Positions 45,356-56,514 of a stretch of DNA of 64,000 nt are shown here, piece by piece. The DNA is from Gnomoniopsis sp. IMI 355080 (taxonomy: Eukaryota; Ascomycota; Sordariomycetes; Diaporthales; Gnomoniaceae). The stretch's first letter is position 1; each line of letters starts with the position of its first letter. Under the pieces are notes generated by a model that saw only the letters and a program-made list of their open reading frames with translations, ran no database searches and was not told the origin of the DNA. The stretch covers positions 124,001 through 188,000 of the forward strand of contig JAPEVC010000038.1 of assembly GCA_027946555.1 (NCBI GenBank), in the 5' to 3' direction. Both the position numbers and the translations under genes were made by a program.

Positions 45356-47811
45356 TCAACCCAAAACCAAGTGAATTTTTTCCAACTTTTTTTCCAACTC
45401 CTGCTGCTCCCACATCTCCTTGCGCACATATCCACAGCCTCTCCTATAGGCCACTCCATCTTTCCACTCAATGCAGAGCACTCCGATCAATTCTTCGAAG
45501 CCGTGGACACATTTCTCGATAGCCGACAGCCAGCATTCACAGCTCCACCTGCGATGGCAAACAGCGACCACTTCAACCTTCAATTCTGAATGATCATTTG
45601 AATCAATAAAACCTCGCTTCTCATGGTAGCTGCGCTCAAGGGCCAAGGCAGATTCAGTAGTGCGAGGGAGCTGGAGTATTCCAATGAACCGCCCCAAGTC
45701 ATCCTTCAGCTGAGCATTCTCACTGAATACGAGGCCGCGAAACATAAGACTATAATGCAACGTCCTAGTTTCGTTCCATTCGAAATGGAACCATCCTCGC
45801 TTGGTGTCGCATGATATGTATTGATGCTGCTTTGAAATGGTCAAGGGCCTATCTTGGGCGCCGTGCTTGGGAAAAGGTTTCCAGAAATACCGGTTCGGTA
45901 AAGAAGGGTGTCGATAGACGTGCTTCCCAACGGCCTTAGTCTTGTCTCCATCGAATCGGTGTCGACTTGCGTCAAATTCCTCCATAATCCATGCCTGGAA
46001 GCCGTCTTCGTTACTCTCGGTGACATCAAGTTTCTTTTGGTGGAATGATTCAATGCGCCGTCCGACAGAATTGGGAGTTTCCTGACTATACCACTTGGTA
46101 ATAGGAGTTGTAATCCATACACGATCCGAAACACTGACCCCTAGGGGTAGTTCAAAATCCTCCTCATCATTCAGAAATTGCAGATATTCACCCTTCCAGC
46201 CAATCCAAGACCAAGAGGGCAGCACCGCATCCGGAAGGACTGAAGGATGAATTCCAACTGCTCTTCGCTCCATGGTTGTTGTAAGGATTTCGGTACCCAT
46301 CTCGCAATTCCACATCAGCGTGGCGTCGAACCATGCCTCCGGATGACCGCATAAGAAGCCACCTATGAACGTACGACTCAGAAGTGAAAGAAGACCAGTG
46401 ATTCCAGGGAGAGCATCGTCGGGCAATGTGAAGTTTCTCGTGTAGTACTCAAGAAATAGATTGCCCAGCTCATAAAAGTCGGGCTTGCCTTCTAGAATTT
46501 TGGGGATTGGAAAATATTGCGAGTTCCATTGCTTGGAGTCCTGCTCTGCATTGGGATCGTCTTCGTGCCAAACCGCGCATCCGCAGCTCCAGTGTATCTG
46601 TTGCTTTCCGAAAATTAGTCTTCGCTGCGACAGGTAATATTCCTGGTATGTCCATCCGCGTTGGAAATATTCAGAAACGGGTCCAAAGAATTGAGAAAAA
46701 TGAGGTCGGTCCTCCACAGTGATTTTCATGCCGGCAGGCGTACGCCAGACATTTGGTAGGTCTCTGGGTCTTCTGCCTTGAACTCCACGTATTCCGTCCC
46801 AGGAATCGCCGTCACTTGCCACAATCGTCAATTTCGCCCGCGCGTATATGGTTCCCATCAGCTGGAGCTGTTCAGCGAGGTGATCCTTCTTGTCGGACAC
46901 GATACATAGCGAGTCAACCCAGAGGTAACGCTCCCCAATTAATTGAAAAACTTGCATAGCATCAAGGATAGCTGGTGGGATGCGTTGGCCAAGTAAAGAG
47001 AGACCACCTGGACTCTTCATACCTTCGACACTAGACGAATCGGTCCTGAAGCCTTCGCTGCTACCCCATCTGTAGCTTAAGGCCACATATGGCATTTGGT
47101 TATTCCCAGGCTCCATGAGGCAGTTCAATGTAGTGTCAACGAGATAGGCTGGATTGATTCGGGAGCTTCGAAGGGGTCAGCACATTTGGACCCATGTTTT
47201 TCGATGCAGGTTGCCATCCAATTCCGAGCGATCTGAAGATCTATCCACGTCTCGTCGTCATCTTGGTCGTACATGCGTGTCTGGTCCTCATTCCGGGGGC
47301 CTGATAGCACAAACTTTCTTGAGAAGCGCGCCAATATGTCCCTAACATAATAGCAATAGATTCGCATTGTTGGGGGCGTCCCCCGTCTCCGATACCTTTC
47401 AAGGCTGCAAGACCGGTCTCCTGTCCTTATCAAATAACCGTCTTTACTGTAGTCCACGTCCTGGTCGTGAAGCTTCTTGAACCAAGATAGAAGACTTTTG
47501 TGTGCAGCACAAGGATTGGCATCAATGGCATTGGAGGTGTAAATGGTTTGGATCTCGATCCTTTTCACTGTGTCATCTTCACAAAATTTGCAAACCGGGC
47601 AGGACGACTCTGGAGGGGATGAGTGAGGGCCAGAGGTACTGTACTCCACTACCATAAAATGTTTGACCATAATGACTGTCGTGGAAACACCGGTGTCGAA
47701 GTAAGTGCGTTTTTCTGGTATATGACGGTAGACACCCGACGCGTAGACAAGAGTCACAAGACAATCTTGGACTTTGAGAGACAGGAGAACAGCCGGAAGC
47801 ATGGACGACAT
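45356..47811 (-). pseudogene. HET-domain (heterokaryon incompatibility) gene with frame break
   Basis: Two frames together encode a HET protein. The upstream frame (about 47125-47811) has a Cys pair (SSCPVCKFC), a basic region, and WMATCIEKHGSKC, which usually precedes the HET domain. The downstream frame opens with PAYLVDTTLNCL and continues with the three HET blocks: YVALSYRWG, RYLWVDSLCIVSDKKDHLAE with IYARAKLTIVASDG, and RGWTYQEYYLS. It then has a long C-terminal part to the stop at 45356. The frames meet near 47150-47170, where one base seems missing and no intron can be placed. The true start could be the internal ATG at 47670. HET domains trigger cell death after fusion of unlike hyphae. 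HET genes are often disrupted in fungal genomes, so a pseudogene is plausible, but a sequence error is not excluded. Confidence 0.78.
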
Positions 47812-48409
47812 ACAGTCTTACTGCTGTTCAGTGCTCAGCCACTTTGTGCATCACTTGATATGCAGTGACACGGGAGGAACTGCGAATCGTTTCTCGACAC
47901 GCCGCTCTGTGGCGTCTGCATGTCGCCAGCTTGATGCACATCGGTTCCCAACGAATCAACAGGTAATCACGTATCGCACAAGTCCGACAGTGCACCCCGC
48001 ACGTACCATCTTCCTTCCTGAAAACCAGGACAGAATATATGATGGGACAGATGATATGCTGGGCCAGGCCAGTGGGTCACGGTTTCGGCCAGGGACTCTA
48101 AAGGTGCATCTGCGGTATTTCGTGAGCAGCAAAGCGAACGGTCTACCCAGTCAAGGGTTAGAAACTACGCCCGAGGTTGCTAAGGATAGCCAGGGTACGT
48201 ACATAGTCAAAGCATTGTCAGTAACTGCAGCTTTTATAACCGTAATCATCCGCTTCATTAGATAGCCTGATAGGCTCTAGCTAATGGACTGCATTACGAT
48301 CTAAAACTCGTAGCACCGCAGTTTACCCTTTGGTGAAGAGTTTTTTTACAAATGGATGTATTCAGTTTTGGGATATGGTATAGATACCCGGAATGCTCAT
48401 ATCGGTACT
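47812..48409. other. Intergenic between HET and Cip1-like genes
   Basis: About 600 bp. No supported gene; it holds the HET promoter and the Cip1-like 3' region. Confidence 0.5.
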
Positions 48410-49384
48410 CTAAGTAGTGCTGTTGCATCCAACACGAGTCGAGCTGATAGATACATCGTCGTACCAGAACGTATTCGTGTCCCCACCATACGACTCCCAG
48501 CCAAAGTAAATGCCCGTAATCTTCGGAACATACGTGCTCTTCGTCCACTGCGCAGCATTGGCATTGGTAGTGTCCGGTCCGACCGTCAGACCGGCAATGG
48601 CATCGCCGTTCAGCCACGTCTCAATGGTGCCGTCAGTGCCAATGTGCCACTCGAAGCACTCCCAAGCGCCCGTCGGCAGCGCCTCCGACGTGGCAATACC
48701 CTGAGGCGACAGGTCGGGGAGCGTGGCGTCGTCGGACTCGCGGTTGTACATGAGGATCGAGCTTTGGCCGCCGATACGGAGGTGCTTATTGGTTCCTTGG
48801 GACGCATCGAGCTGGGTGATGAAGGAGACGTGGTCGGCATTCAAAGCATTGGTTGCTTTCCTAGGTGACTATTAGTATGTTGAGTCTCTCATATTATGAA
48901 GGCAAAGAACTTCGTGTGTCCTTCATCCCATTCGCAGTCTATCCGGATAGATTGGCTGTGTAGAAATTCGGAATTTGGGACTTACAGCCAAGTCCGGACA
49001 TAAAGTTCACCAGTGGGCACAGCTGTCGAGCCAAAGAAGATGTGGCCGCAGTAACCTCCTGCACCGTCGACCCTGATGCTGTTCTTGCCGCTGTGAGCAG
49101 TCGCTAGTGAAGTGTGTTAGCATGCTTCCGGAGCCAACAAGACACGAGAAAAAAGAAGCAAAACCGAAACGCAAGTCACGATCTTCAATAGGGTATGGAT
49201 ATTCAAGAGCACGGTGACATGGGAACTTACTGCTATCAAGAGTGACAGCACCGCCCTGGTTACAGTCAGGTGCGTAGATGGGCCATGCCGTCTGGTTCCA
49301 TCCGCTCTCAAAGTCGTCTGAGATCTGCGCCAAGGTGCAAGGCAGCAGACTCGCAAGGGCGAGAGCGATCACTTGGCGAACCAT
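48410..49384 (-). CDS. Secreted Cip1-like cellulose-induced protein
   Basis: Exons 49231-49384, 48986-49103 and 48410-48860 encode 240 residues; introns are 127 and 125 nt. A signal peptide is clear (MVRQVIALALASLLPCTLA, cleavage before QISDDFESG). The mature protein follows Trichoderma Cip1: WNQTAWPIYAPDCNQGG, TAHSGKNSI, GYCGHIFFGSTAVPTGELYV, LRIGGQSSILMYNRESDDA, GTDGTIETWLNG, and a final VSISSTRVGC. Cip1 is a jelly-roll (concanavalin A-like) protein co-expressed with cellulases; its activity is not firmly settled, and a lyase role has been proposed. This copy stops after the core domain and has no cellulose-binding module, unlike T. reesei Cip1. The frame is intact and the start is set by the signal peptide. 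Confidence 0.92.
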
Positions 49385-50846
49385 TGTGAGCACGGGTCGA
49401 TGATTAGATACGTAGCAGTGTTGTGTAATAAGGAGAGAGACGTAACGAGCAAAACATCTTCAGCTAAAAGTATCTTTTTGGCCAAGATATATTTATTTAT
49501 TTATTTTGGTGGTTTTGTTCGGAGGGCAAAGCTCCGTCGCGCATTACCCGAACGGCTGTATGACTTATATTGCTTGCGAAATTACCCATAAGTAATCTAT
49601 GCAATGTCACAATACCAGAGTGCCCGCGGCTCTGGATCTGGCTTTTGAGCGGAAGCAGGTCCGAAACTACCAATATTCATGGCAGTGTTCGAGTCAATTT
49701 GTGAGATTTGAGGATTCTAGCAATATGTGGACGGGCCGGATTTACGCAGTCGTCCAATCAATCCCACTCCTAGATCACCATGGTCTCAATTGGACAGGAG
49801 CAGTCAGAATTGTCCTGAGATTCTGGAACTGGATTTCTTTATCCTCTCTTCTTGTCTCACGATATGTTTTTATCCTTTATTGCAGCATGGTTCTGATAGT
49901 GGATTGGAATTAAGGTGTAGTAACTGGAGGCTGCATTAGGGTAGACTTACCTTATATGGCCTGCTTGCTCCCGGTGATAGAGGGAAACTGACTCCTCATA
50001 GAATCGATCATTCAAAGTCTCAGTGGATGGCCGAGTTCCACAATATAAACAAGATATACAACAGGTGTTCAAAAGTGTTGTGCCAAGCAATGCATATCCT
50101 CAAGTCTGCGACCAACACGAATGTAGTCGAGATCTTTGGCATCAGAGCCTACTGAAGATAAAGTTTGAGGCTCTAGCAGAAAAAGGTACTCGTATCTCCA
50201 GAAATAGTAGTGAGGCTGGCTAGTTCCATAGAGATTTGGGTGGTAGCTTGGCGCGTATATGGCACATAGCTGTACTCAGCGGGCTTTTACGCTTCAGCTA
50301 TTCGTGGTCATTGGGACCAATAGTATCTGAGTAGAATGTCACTGGATTATAACACTCATCGATGGTGGTGAGCCCATATCACCCTTAGCTTATCGCTCCC
50401 CCCCCCCCAAAAACATCTCAGTACAATGAATAGGATGTCTCATAGCAGATAAGTTCTATTCCTGATCAGGCTCACTCCCGGCCTAATCATGTGAGGTAAG
50501 TGGACTATGCCGGCGGGACCCCCAACGGTATAGCCAGATATTACACAGTCCTGAAGTCGCCCATGCTCTTTCCATCATGCTTGATACCCAATTCCAGATG
50601 AGCCGTTTTGATATGCCAAGTATTGAGGTAACGCACCGTCCAAGCGCCGTGAAACCATGGGCCTTGCCCTTGCCCCTTTCCGGAAAGTCTAATGTTAGCC
50701 GACCCAACTCGCAAAATCCGTCATAGCCTCGACCAAGTGCGCCTGACCATGAGTCAGCACATGTTGCTCTAGACCCTCTATTCAAATCCACCATCATCAT
50801 CTAGCTTTTGTTCCGTTCATCCCCAAAAAGGCCCAAAAGGGGGGAC
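49385..50846. other. Intergenic, no supported gene
   Basis: About 1.5 kb. It contains a C11 run at 50398-50408. ORFs up to about 105 codons lack motifs. Confidence 0.5.
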
Positions 50847-51578
50847 TTATTTGTTGTGGTAGTGTGCCATCTCCAAGCCGGCCCTCTTGAAGCCGCACTT
50901 GATGTAGAATCCCTCGTTGGCGTCGCTGCAGTCGAGGATAGTCTTGTAGCAGCCAATTTTATTTGCAATGAAGTCGAGAGCCTGGATCAGCCTAAGACCT
51001 AATTTCTTGCCCTGCTGGTCTTTTGCGACGGCGATATCTTCGATGTGACCAACCATGCCGAGGTTATGGATGCTAGCAGCGAAAAGCATGTTAGCACGCG
51101 GAACTAAAGACGGGCCCAAATCCGCCAACGGCCGACCATTGAGGCGAACTCGGCGGGCCTCCCATCAAGACAAAGGGCGTGACGGTGTGTCAGGAGCAAC
51201 GTACAACTTCCTCTCAGCGATCAGCGCGCCAGTTCCAACGATTCTCCCAGCGTCCTCAATGACCAGCACGTAGTAGCTTCCATCTTGCTTGCGGATCCAC
51301 TCGAAGCGGTCAGCGAATTGGGCCTCGGTGATGTCTCCGACAGTGGTCAGGACACGCAAGCACTCGAGGAACCCGGCGTGGTAGTCGGACTGGCGCAAGG
51401 CGCGGAGCTTATAGCCAGAGGGCAGGGCGGCGACCACGTCGCCGGAGATCAGGTCGTCGCCAAAGAGGCCTGTTTCTGGGGATGTATTCATGGCGTCAGT
51501 TGCCGGGGTGGAAGTCTGGGTGGACGTCTGTGTGGAGGCCGTTGAGCTGGCGATCTCGGTCTGTGTAGTTCCATCCAT
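50847..51578 (-). CDS. GNA1: Glucosamine 6-phosphate N-acetyltransferase
   Basis: Exons 51205-51578 and 50847-51072 flank a 132-nt intron and give 199 residues. The splice completes the hallmark ERKFIHNLGMVGHIEDIAV. The acetyl-CoA-binding motif follows as DQQGKKLGLRLIQAL, and the substrate region as CYKTILDCSDANEGFYIKCG with KRAGLEMAHY at the end. The enzyme transfers acetyl from acetyl-CoA to glucosamine 6-phosphate, giving GlcNAc-6-P in the UDP-GlcNAc pathway that feeds chitin, N-glycans and GPI anchors. An N-terminal extension of about 45 residues is Thr/Ser/Gln-rich with a TQTSTQTST repeat. It appears disordered and is absent from the compact yeast enzyme. The frame is intact. Confidence 0.94.
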
Positions 51579-52902
51579 TGTGAGGTTTGTGATATATAAA
51601 TGTAGCTGGAGTCGGGAGTTGGGAGGCCGGATGAGCTGTGCGACGGGGTTGGCGCGGACAACAAAGGAGGTCGAATGCGAACGGTTGCGGGACAAACTCG
51701 GATAAGAGGGCGTTTGCGGTAGCGAGTTGCAAATTGAACGAATGACGTGAATAGACAGGTTAAGGGTCGAAAAGATGACTTGTGGAAGAAGAAAAAGAAA
51801 AAGGGTAGGAGAGAAGTTGGTCAGGACAAGTTTCGCATTTCCATATCGACGTCGTCCCTTCCCCAGCTTTTTCAGCTGCCCCCCCCCTGAAATGGGAACC
51901 TATTTTGGGTATTACCATGCAACCTGCATGCGCGGGAAACTGCATACTCAGCAGCACTCCATAGTAAGATCGGTGTGTATGGTGGGTCCGAACGCTATTC
52001 AATACGAGCCATCCTTACCCACCAGTAGGCGATTACATCAGAAGTCTGATGGCCTGGCTGCAAAGGTAGCTGGGCTTTATTTACTTGCTGGCGCGATTAG
52101 GACAGCCGCTGGGTAGGTGTTGACCGAGGCACTGTACCTGGGCCGTGCGTCATAGTTCAGGGGTCCGAGGGGTTGTGACTTCTAATGTTCTAGTGCCTGA
52201 CACCCGAACCCTAAGGCAATGCGCCGATGTTTCTTCAAACTTAACTTTTTACGCCGGCTTGGAAATATGTTCATACCTATATTATATGTCGTTCCAGAGT
52301 AAGTACGAACAAGTCTAGAACAAACTGGCTCGATGGAATTTCGCAATTATGCTTTTCGGGCCCTTGCAGTAGACCGCAGGACCAAGGTGGTGTACCATTG
52401 TGACTACTATATCCCCCCCGGACCCCCCTGTTTGCTGTCACATGCCACTGTTTTGTTGGGATCGTCCAAGCAGACGGAATGCTATGCGCTGGAAGTCGCC
52501 TAGTCGCGCCTGATATTCTTCTTCATCAACAACCGCTGCATTCCGAGGCTCCCATCTTCTGTTGTCATGCCTCTTGCAAAATCATATATATGCACCAGGA
52601 AGCCAGGAAACCTTCATAGCTTTTCCATTCACACCTCGAATCCTAGACTACCTACCCACCAACCTCTCTGATCGCCGACTCTTTGCCCCTCAACAATCCC
52701 CAGATCCACTCTTGCTGTTTCCGCCTTCGCCTTCGAACGCTCGCTCACACCCTGATCGTGAATCTTCATCTGCTTTGTACTCTAAGCTAGCATACGATGC
52801 GCGAGCCGCCGACGAGCCCAGGACGCCCTGCTACGGTCTTTCCTTGCACAGCAGGCGCATTCACATGACCTGCTACAGGGCCTCTCTCTGACACAAACCA
52901 AG
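51579..52902. other. Divergent promoter region of GNA1 and lipase
   Basis: About 1.3 kb. C-rich runs occur near 51880 and 52415-52430. An open frame at 52562-52891 ends just before the lipase ATG and probably lies in its leader. No other gene was supported. Confidence 0.5.
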
Positions 52903-55900
52903 ATGACGCAGGGCAAGGACGACGTCCCCCGGGCTTCTGGCTCTGAAGTCGCCACCAGCCCTAGTCCAGGCCACCTAGAGGCTCAGAACCATGAGCTCGC
53001 GCACCCTGCCCCAGGGCGAACTCTTTTGCCTTCTCCGATTGCCGCCACCATCAGTTTCTGGACTCGCTCGGCCAGTCTTGCCTTGCGCGTCACCTCTGTC
53101 ATAGGCGGTTATGGCTTTGGCGCGGCCAAGGCCACCACTTTGTCGAGCCTGGAACTTGGACGCGGCATCTTGGAGACCATATTACACCGCGCCGGAAACG
53201 AGGCCTTCTTGAGAGCCAACTCCGAGCTGGGGAGAGGTGATGCTGAGTCCATCATGGAAAAGAGCCTGGAGAGTCTGCACCTCGCCATGTCCCAGGTTGT
53301 CTTTTGGACTACGGCAGGGTTTGCCATCACCGGCACGACCATATCGACCATCACCGATGTCTCTCAGTTGACGCTGTCTTACCTGGACTCGATCCTCGGG
53401 TCGACCGAGTCGTCCAGGGCAATAGCGAGTATCATCACTCTGATCCGCCGCGAGTTCAATAACCCAGCCACTGGTCAGCCAGGGGAGAAAGTTGGAGTAT
53501 TTGACTTGATAGTTGGTATTGTAGGGCTGGCATACTTTCAAAGATGGGCGTGGAATCTCATTGAGGAAGAGTGTCAACGGTTGCAGGTAGAGGAAATACT
53601 ATGGGACGTCGTAATCCTCAACGACGAGGAGACTATCGACTACAGCCGAATCACTGATGGGAAGAGGATTGACACTGATGGCCCCAATGACAAGGTCATC
53701 CAGACTATACAACGGCACGGAGAAGATGATAGCAGTGATGACGATCAAGGCCTTCCCGAGTCTCGTCTCAAGCGCCAGATCATGAATAGACTTCCGGCTG
53801 GTGCCAAGGTGTCTATCACCACCGAGACGAAGACCACCAAGACTATTACAGTTGATGTTTCCGGCACGCAACTAAGCACCCTTGCACCACCTCCAGGAGT
53901 CGAGCTCCTTGAAGAAACCATGCTGCGGCCATCTTCCTCGCAGGGCAACCAGCGCTGGTCTATATCTTCGGCAGACCAGCTCTCCCAAGGTTCCAGTGCA
54001 CCGCAGGCTACGTATCGAGTGGTGTACCGAGTCAACAAGAACAAGCTGAGGAGCACCGAAATGGCCCGAGACGAAGAAGACAGTGACGTTCCTCGCTTTG
54101 TCGAGCAGATCGATGATTCAGACAGTGACTCTGTGTCAGCAGCCGAGACTGCAGTCTCCGACAATGACAACGAAGAGGAAAAACCAACACCACCTCCCAA
54201 ATCGCCCTCTTTATTATGCGCGGCCCCATCACTCGAGACGCTCGAACGGGCGTCCACAGATCCACGCTTAAAGCAGGGACCAGTTCCTCCTGCCAAAATC
54301 CGCAAAGACTCGTCTGATACGTCGAGGCAAACACCTTTACCAGGGCGAAATTTGGAACAGTCTGCAAACCAGAAGCGACCTAGGATGCCTGTCTCCCCTC
54401 CAGCATCCACTTCCAGCAGTGATACACCACGCAAGAAGCAACAGTCGATGCAGTCGATGTCCAGGCTATTGTCTAAGAGATCAACAAAAGAAGATGTAAA
54501 GGCATCGTCGTCGACGAAGCCATCGTCCGAGAAGAAAGGGACCTTTCGGAACGTCTTGAAGAAAGGGTCAGCGTCAACAATGTCTAATCTGATGGCGAAA
54601 GATGGCAAAGACGCTGGTGGTCCTAAAACATCTACGGCTCCTAAGATCAAGCCTGCGGTCCAGAGACCTGCTAGTCGCGCGACGCCGGCTACGTCAAGAC
54701 CTGCAACAACTGGAAAGCAAAACTTGACCGTACCGAATCGCGGCCCTATTCCCAAACGAGACCCTCCGCGTCCCCCTCAAGGCGTGCCGCAGAGAAAACC
54801 ACTGACCACCCGAGCTTTGGCTGAATATGAAGGGACTATCCCGCGCAGTCCTTCCAGAGCCAGCTACATATCCATACACGAACGCCGGAGAGATTCGCTT
54901 GTCTCACAGACAGACACTTTCTCTATACATTCCATGGAGAGCCATCGTCCCGTGTCCCCTGCCTTTGCGCGCAGCTCTATGGCCAAGTCAAGACCAGAAA
55001 GAGATCTCAGACAGCCCCCATCATCACCTACCAAGAACGACACCAGCCACCGCCGGGTCGCTTCGCAACTTTACTCGCCGAGCATCTACACTTTGAAAAC
55101 AAACGAGTCGCAAATGTCTGTTGTGCCTTACTATCAACGCAGTGCCTTTGATGCCGATGCTTTGCTGAGCCTCCGCCGCAACGGGACGCTAGAAACGATG
55201 TTCCCTCGTTTCCATCTTCTCCGGAATATCAACCGTTACATGCGCTTCGCCTCCGCCTCGTACGGATCTCATTTTCTCAAAGTCTTTGGCATCTCAAAGA
55301 GTATGCCTCCGATGTTGAAAGCACTTGATAATACGCATCAAGAGGTGCGTTCTTTCGCACATCATACGCAGTCCCAACCGCAGTCCATCCTCCTAGCATC
55401 GTTCGTCGACTCGCAGGGTGGCAGTGACTCGACAGGATCCACAGAGACTGGAGTGCCATTGGTTCATTACATTTCCATTGACGACGAATCGAAAGCGGTG
55501 GTCCTCGCCTGTCGCGGCACTCTGGGATTCGAGGACGTCCTGGCCGATATGACGTGCGACTACGACGACCTAGTTTGGCGCGGAAAGAGCTACAAGGTCC
55601 ACAAAGGTGTCCACGCCTCCGCACGCCGTCTACTCTACGGCGGTGACGGCCGTGTGCTGGTAACTATCAAAGCCGCACTCGAGACAAACCCCGATTACGG
55701 CCTCGTCCTCACCGGTCACTCGCTAGGCGGCGCTGTGACCGCCCTCCTAGGCGTGATGCTGTCCGAACCCGTCGACGGCGCCACCTCTTTTGTCACCTCG
55801 GACGCGCCGCACAGCCGCCTCCTCCCCGCACCTGGCGTCGTGTCTACAACATCACACCACTGCCTCCCATCCGGCCGGCCGATCCACGTCTACGCATATG

Positions 55901-56514
55901 GGCCCCCAGCGACCATGTCGCCCTCGCTACGCAACGCAACTCGCGGGCTCATTACCTCCGTCGTCCACGGCCAGGACCTGGTTCCCTTCCTGTCCTTGGG
56001 CGTGCTGCATGACTTCCAGGCGGTAGCGCTGGCTTTCAAGACCGACAACACCGATGCAAAGTCGGAGATCAAGCAACGTGTGTGGGAGGCGCTCCAAGGC
56101 GGACTGATGGATAAATGGACGGGTGCCAACAAGAAGAGCGAGGCTTGCCAAGAAGATGAGCAATGGGCGTTCGCAGCGTTCAAGACGTTGCGCGCGAGTA
56201 TGCTCAGTACGAAGCTGCTACCGCCTGGCGAGGTGTTTGTCGTAGAGACGGAGAATGTGCTGAGGCGGGATGCATTTGTGCGGCCTAGCAATGACCAGGA
56301 CAGCAGCACGACAGATGGTGAAGGCAAGGGCAAGGGCAAGGAGAGTTTCAAATACGTGGGTCGTCCAGCGCGGAGGATTGTGTTGAAATACGTGCGAGAT
56401 GTGGAGGCCAGGTTTCGGGAGGTGCGTTTCGGAGCGACGATGTTGACGGATCATAACCCTGCGAAATACGAGATTGCTCTCGACAGATTGAGGTTTGGGG
56501 TCGGAGAGGCTTGA
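52903..56514 (+). CDS. Large class 3 (sn1-specific diacylglycerol-type) lipase
   Basis: An intronless 1,203-residue protein. The N-terminal 220 residues contain hydrophobic or membrane-associating helices (for example FWTRSASLALRVTSVIGGYG and VFWTTAGFAITGTTISTI). A Ser/Lys/Pro-rich disordered region follows from about 290 to 740. The catalytic alpha/beta-hydrolase domain occupies the C-terminal part: VVLACRGTLGFEDVLAD carries the oxyanion strand, GHSLGG holds the nucleophile Ser940, GQDLVPFLSLG the likely Asp1025, and LTDHNPAKYE the likely His1184. This is the lipase class 3 / DAG lipase fold of large fungal membrane-linked lipases. It probably acts on diacylglycerol or phospholipid at an internal membrane, but the substrate is inferred. 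The frame is intact over 3.6 kb. Confidence 0.9.
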   Translation: MTQGKDDVPRASGSEVATSPSPGHLEAQNHELAHPAPGRTLLPSPIAATISFWTRSASLALRVTSVIGGYGFGAAKATTLSSLELGRGILETILHRAGNEAFLRANSELGRGDAESIMEKSLESLHLAMSQVVFWTTAGFAITGTTISTITDVSQLTLSYLDSILGSTESSRAIASIITLIRREFNNPATGQPGEKVGVFDLIVGIVGLAYFQRWAWNLIEEECQRLQVEEILWDVVILNDEETIDYSRITDGKRIDTDGPNDKVIQTIQRHGEDDSSDDDQGLPESRLKRQIMNRLPAGAKVSITTETKTTKTITVDVSGTQLSTLAPPPGVELLEETMLRPSSSQGNQRWSISSADQLSQGSSAPQATYRVVYRVNKNKLRSTEMARDEEDSDVPRFVEQIDDSDSDSVSAAETAVSDNDNEEEKPTPPPKSPSLLCAAPSLETLERASTDPRLKQGPVPPAKIRKDSSDTSRQTPLPGRNLEQSANQKRPRMPVSPPASTSSSDTPRKKQQSMQSMSRLLSKRSTKEDVKASSSTKPSSEKKGTFRNVLKKGSASTMSNLMAKDGKDAGGPKTSTAPKIKPAVQRPASRATPATSRPATTGKQNLTVPNRGPIPKRDPPRPPQGVPQRKPLTTRALAEYEGTIPRSPSRASYISIHERRRDSLVSQTDTFSIHSMESHRPVSPAFARSSMAKSRPERDLRQPPSSPTKNDTSHRRVASQLYSPSIYTLKTNESQMSVVPYYQRSAFDADALLSLRRNGTLETMFPRFHLLRNINRYMRFASASYGSHFLKVFGISKSMPPMLKALDNTHQEVRSFAHHTQSQPQSILLASFVDSQGGSDSTGSTETGVPLVHYISIDDESKAVVLACRGTLGFEDVLADMTCDYDDLVWRGKSYKVHKGVHASARRLLYGGDGRVLVTIKAALETNPDYGLVLTGHSLGGAVTALLGVMLSEPVDGATSFVTSDAPHSRLLPAPGVVSTTSHHCLPSGRPIHVYAYGPPATMSPSLRNATRGLITSVVHGQDLVPFLSLGVLHDFQAVALAFKTDNTDAKSEIKQRVWEALQGGLMDKWTGANKKSEACQEDEQWAFAAFKTLRASMLSTKLLPPGEVFVVETENVLRRDAFVRPSNDQDSSTTDGEGKGKGKESFKYVGRPARRIVLKYVRDVEARFREVRFGATMLTDHNPAKYEIALDRLRFGVGEA

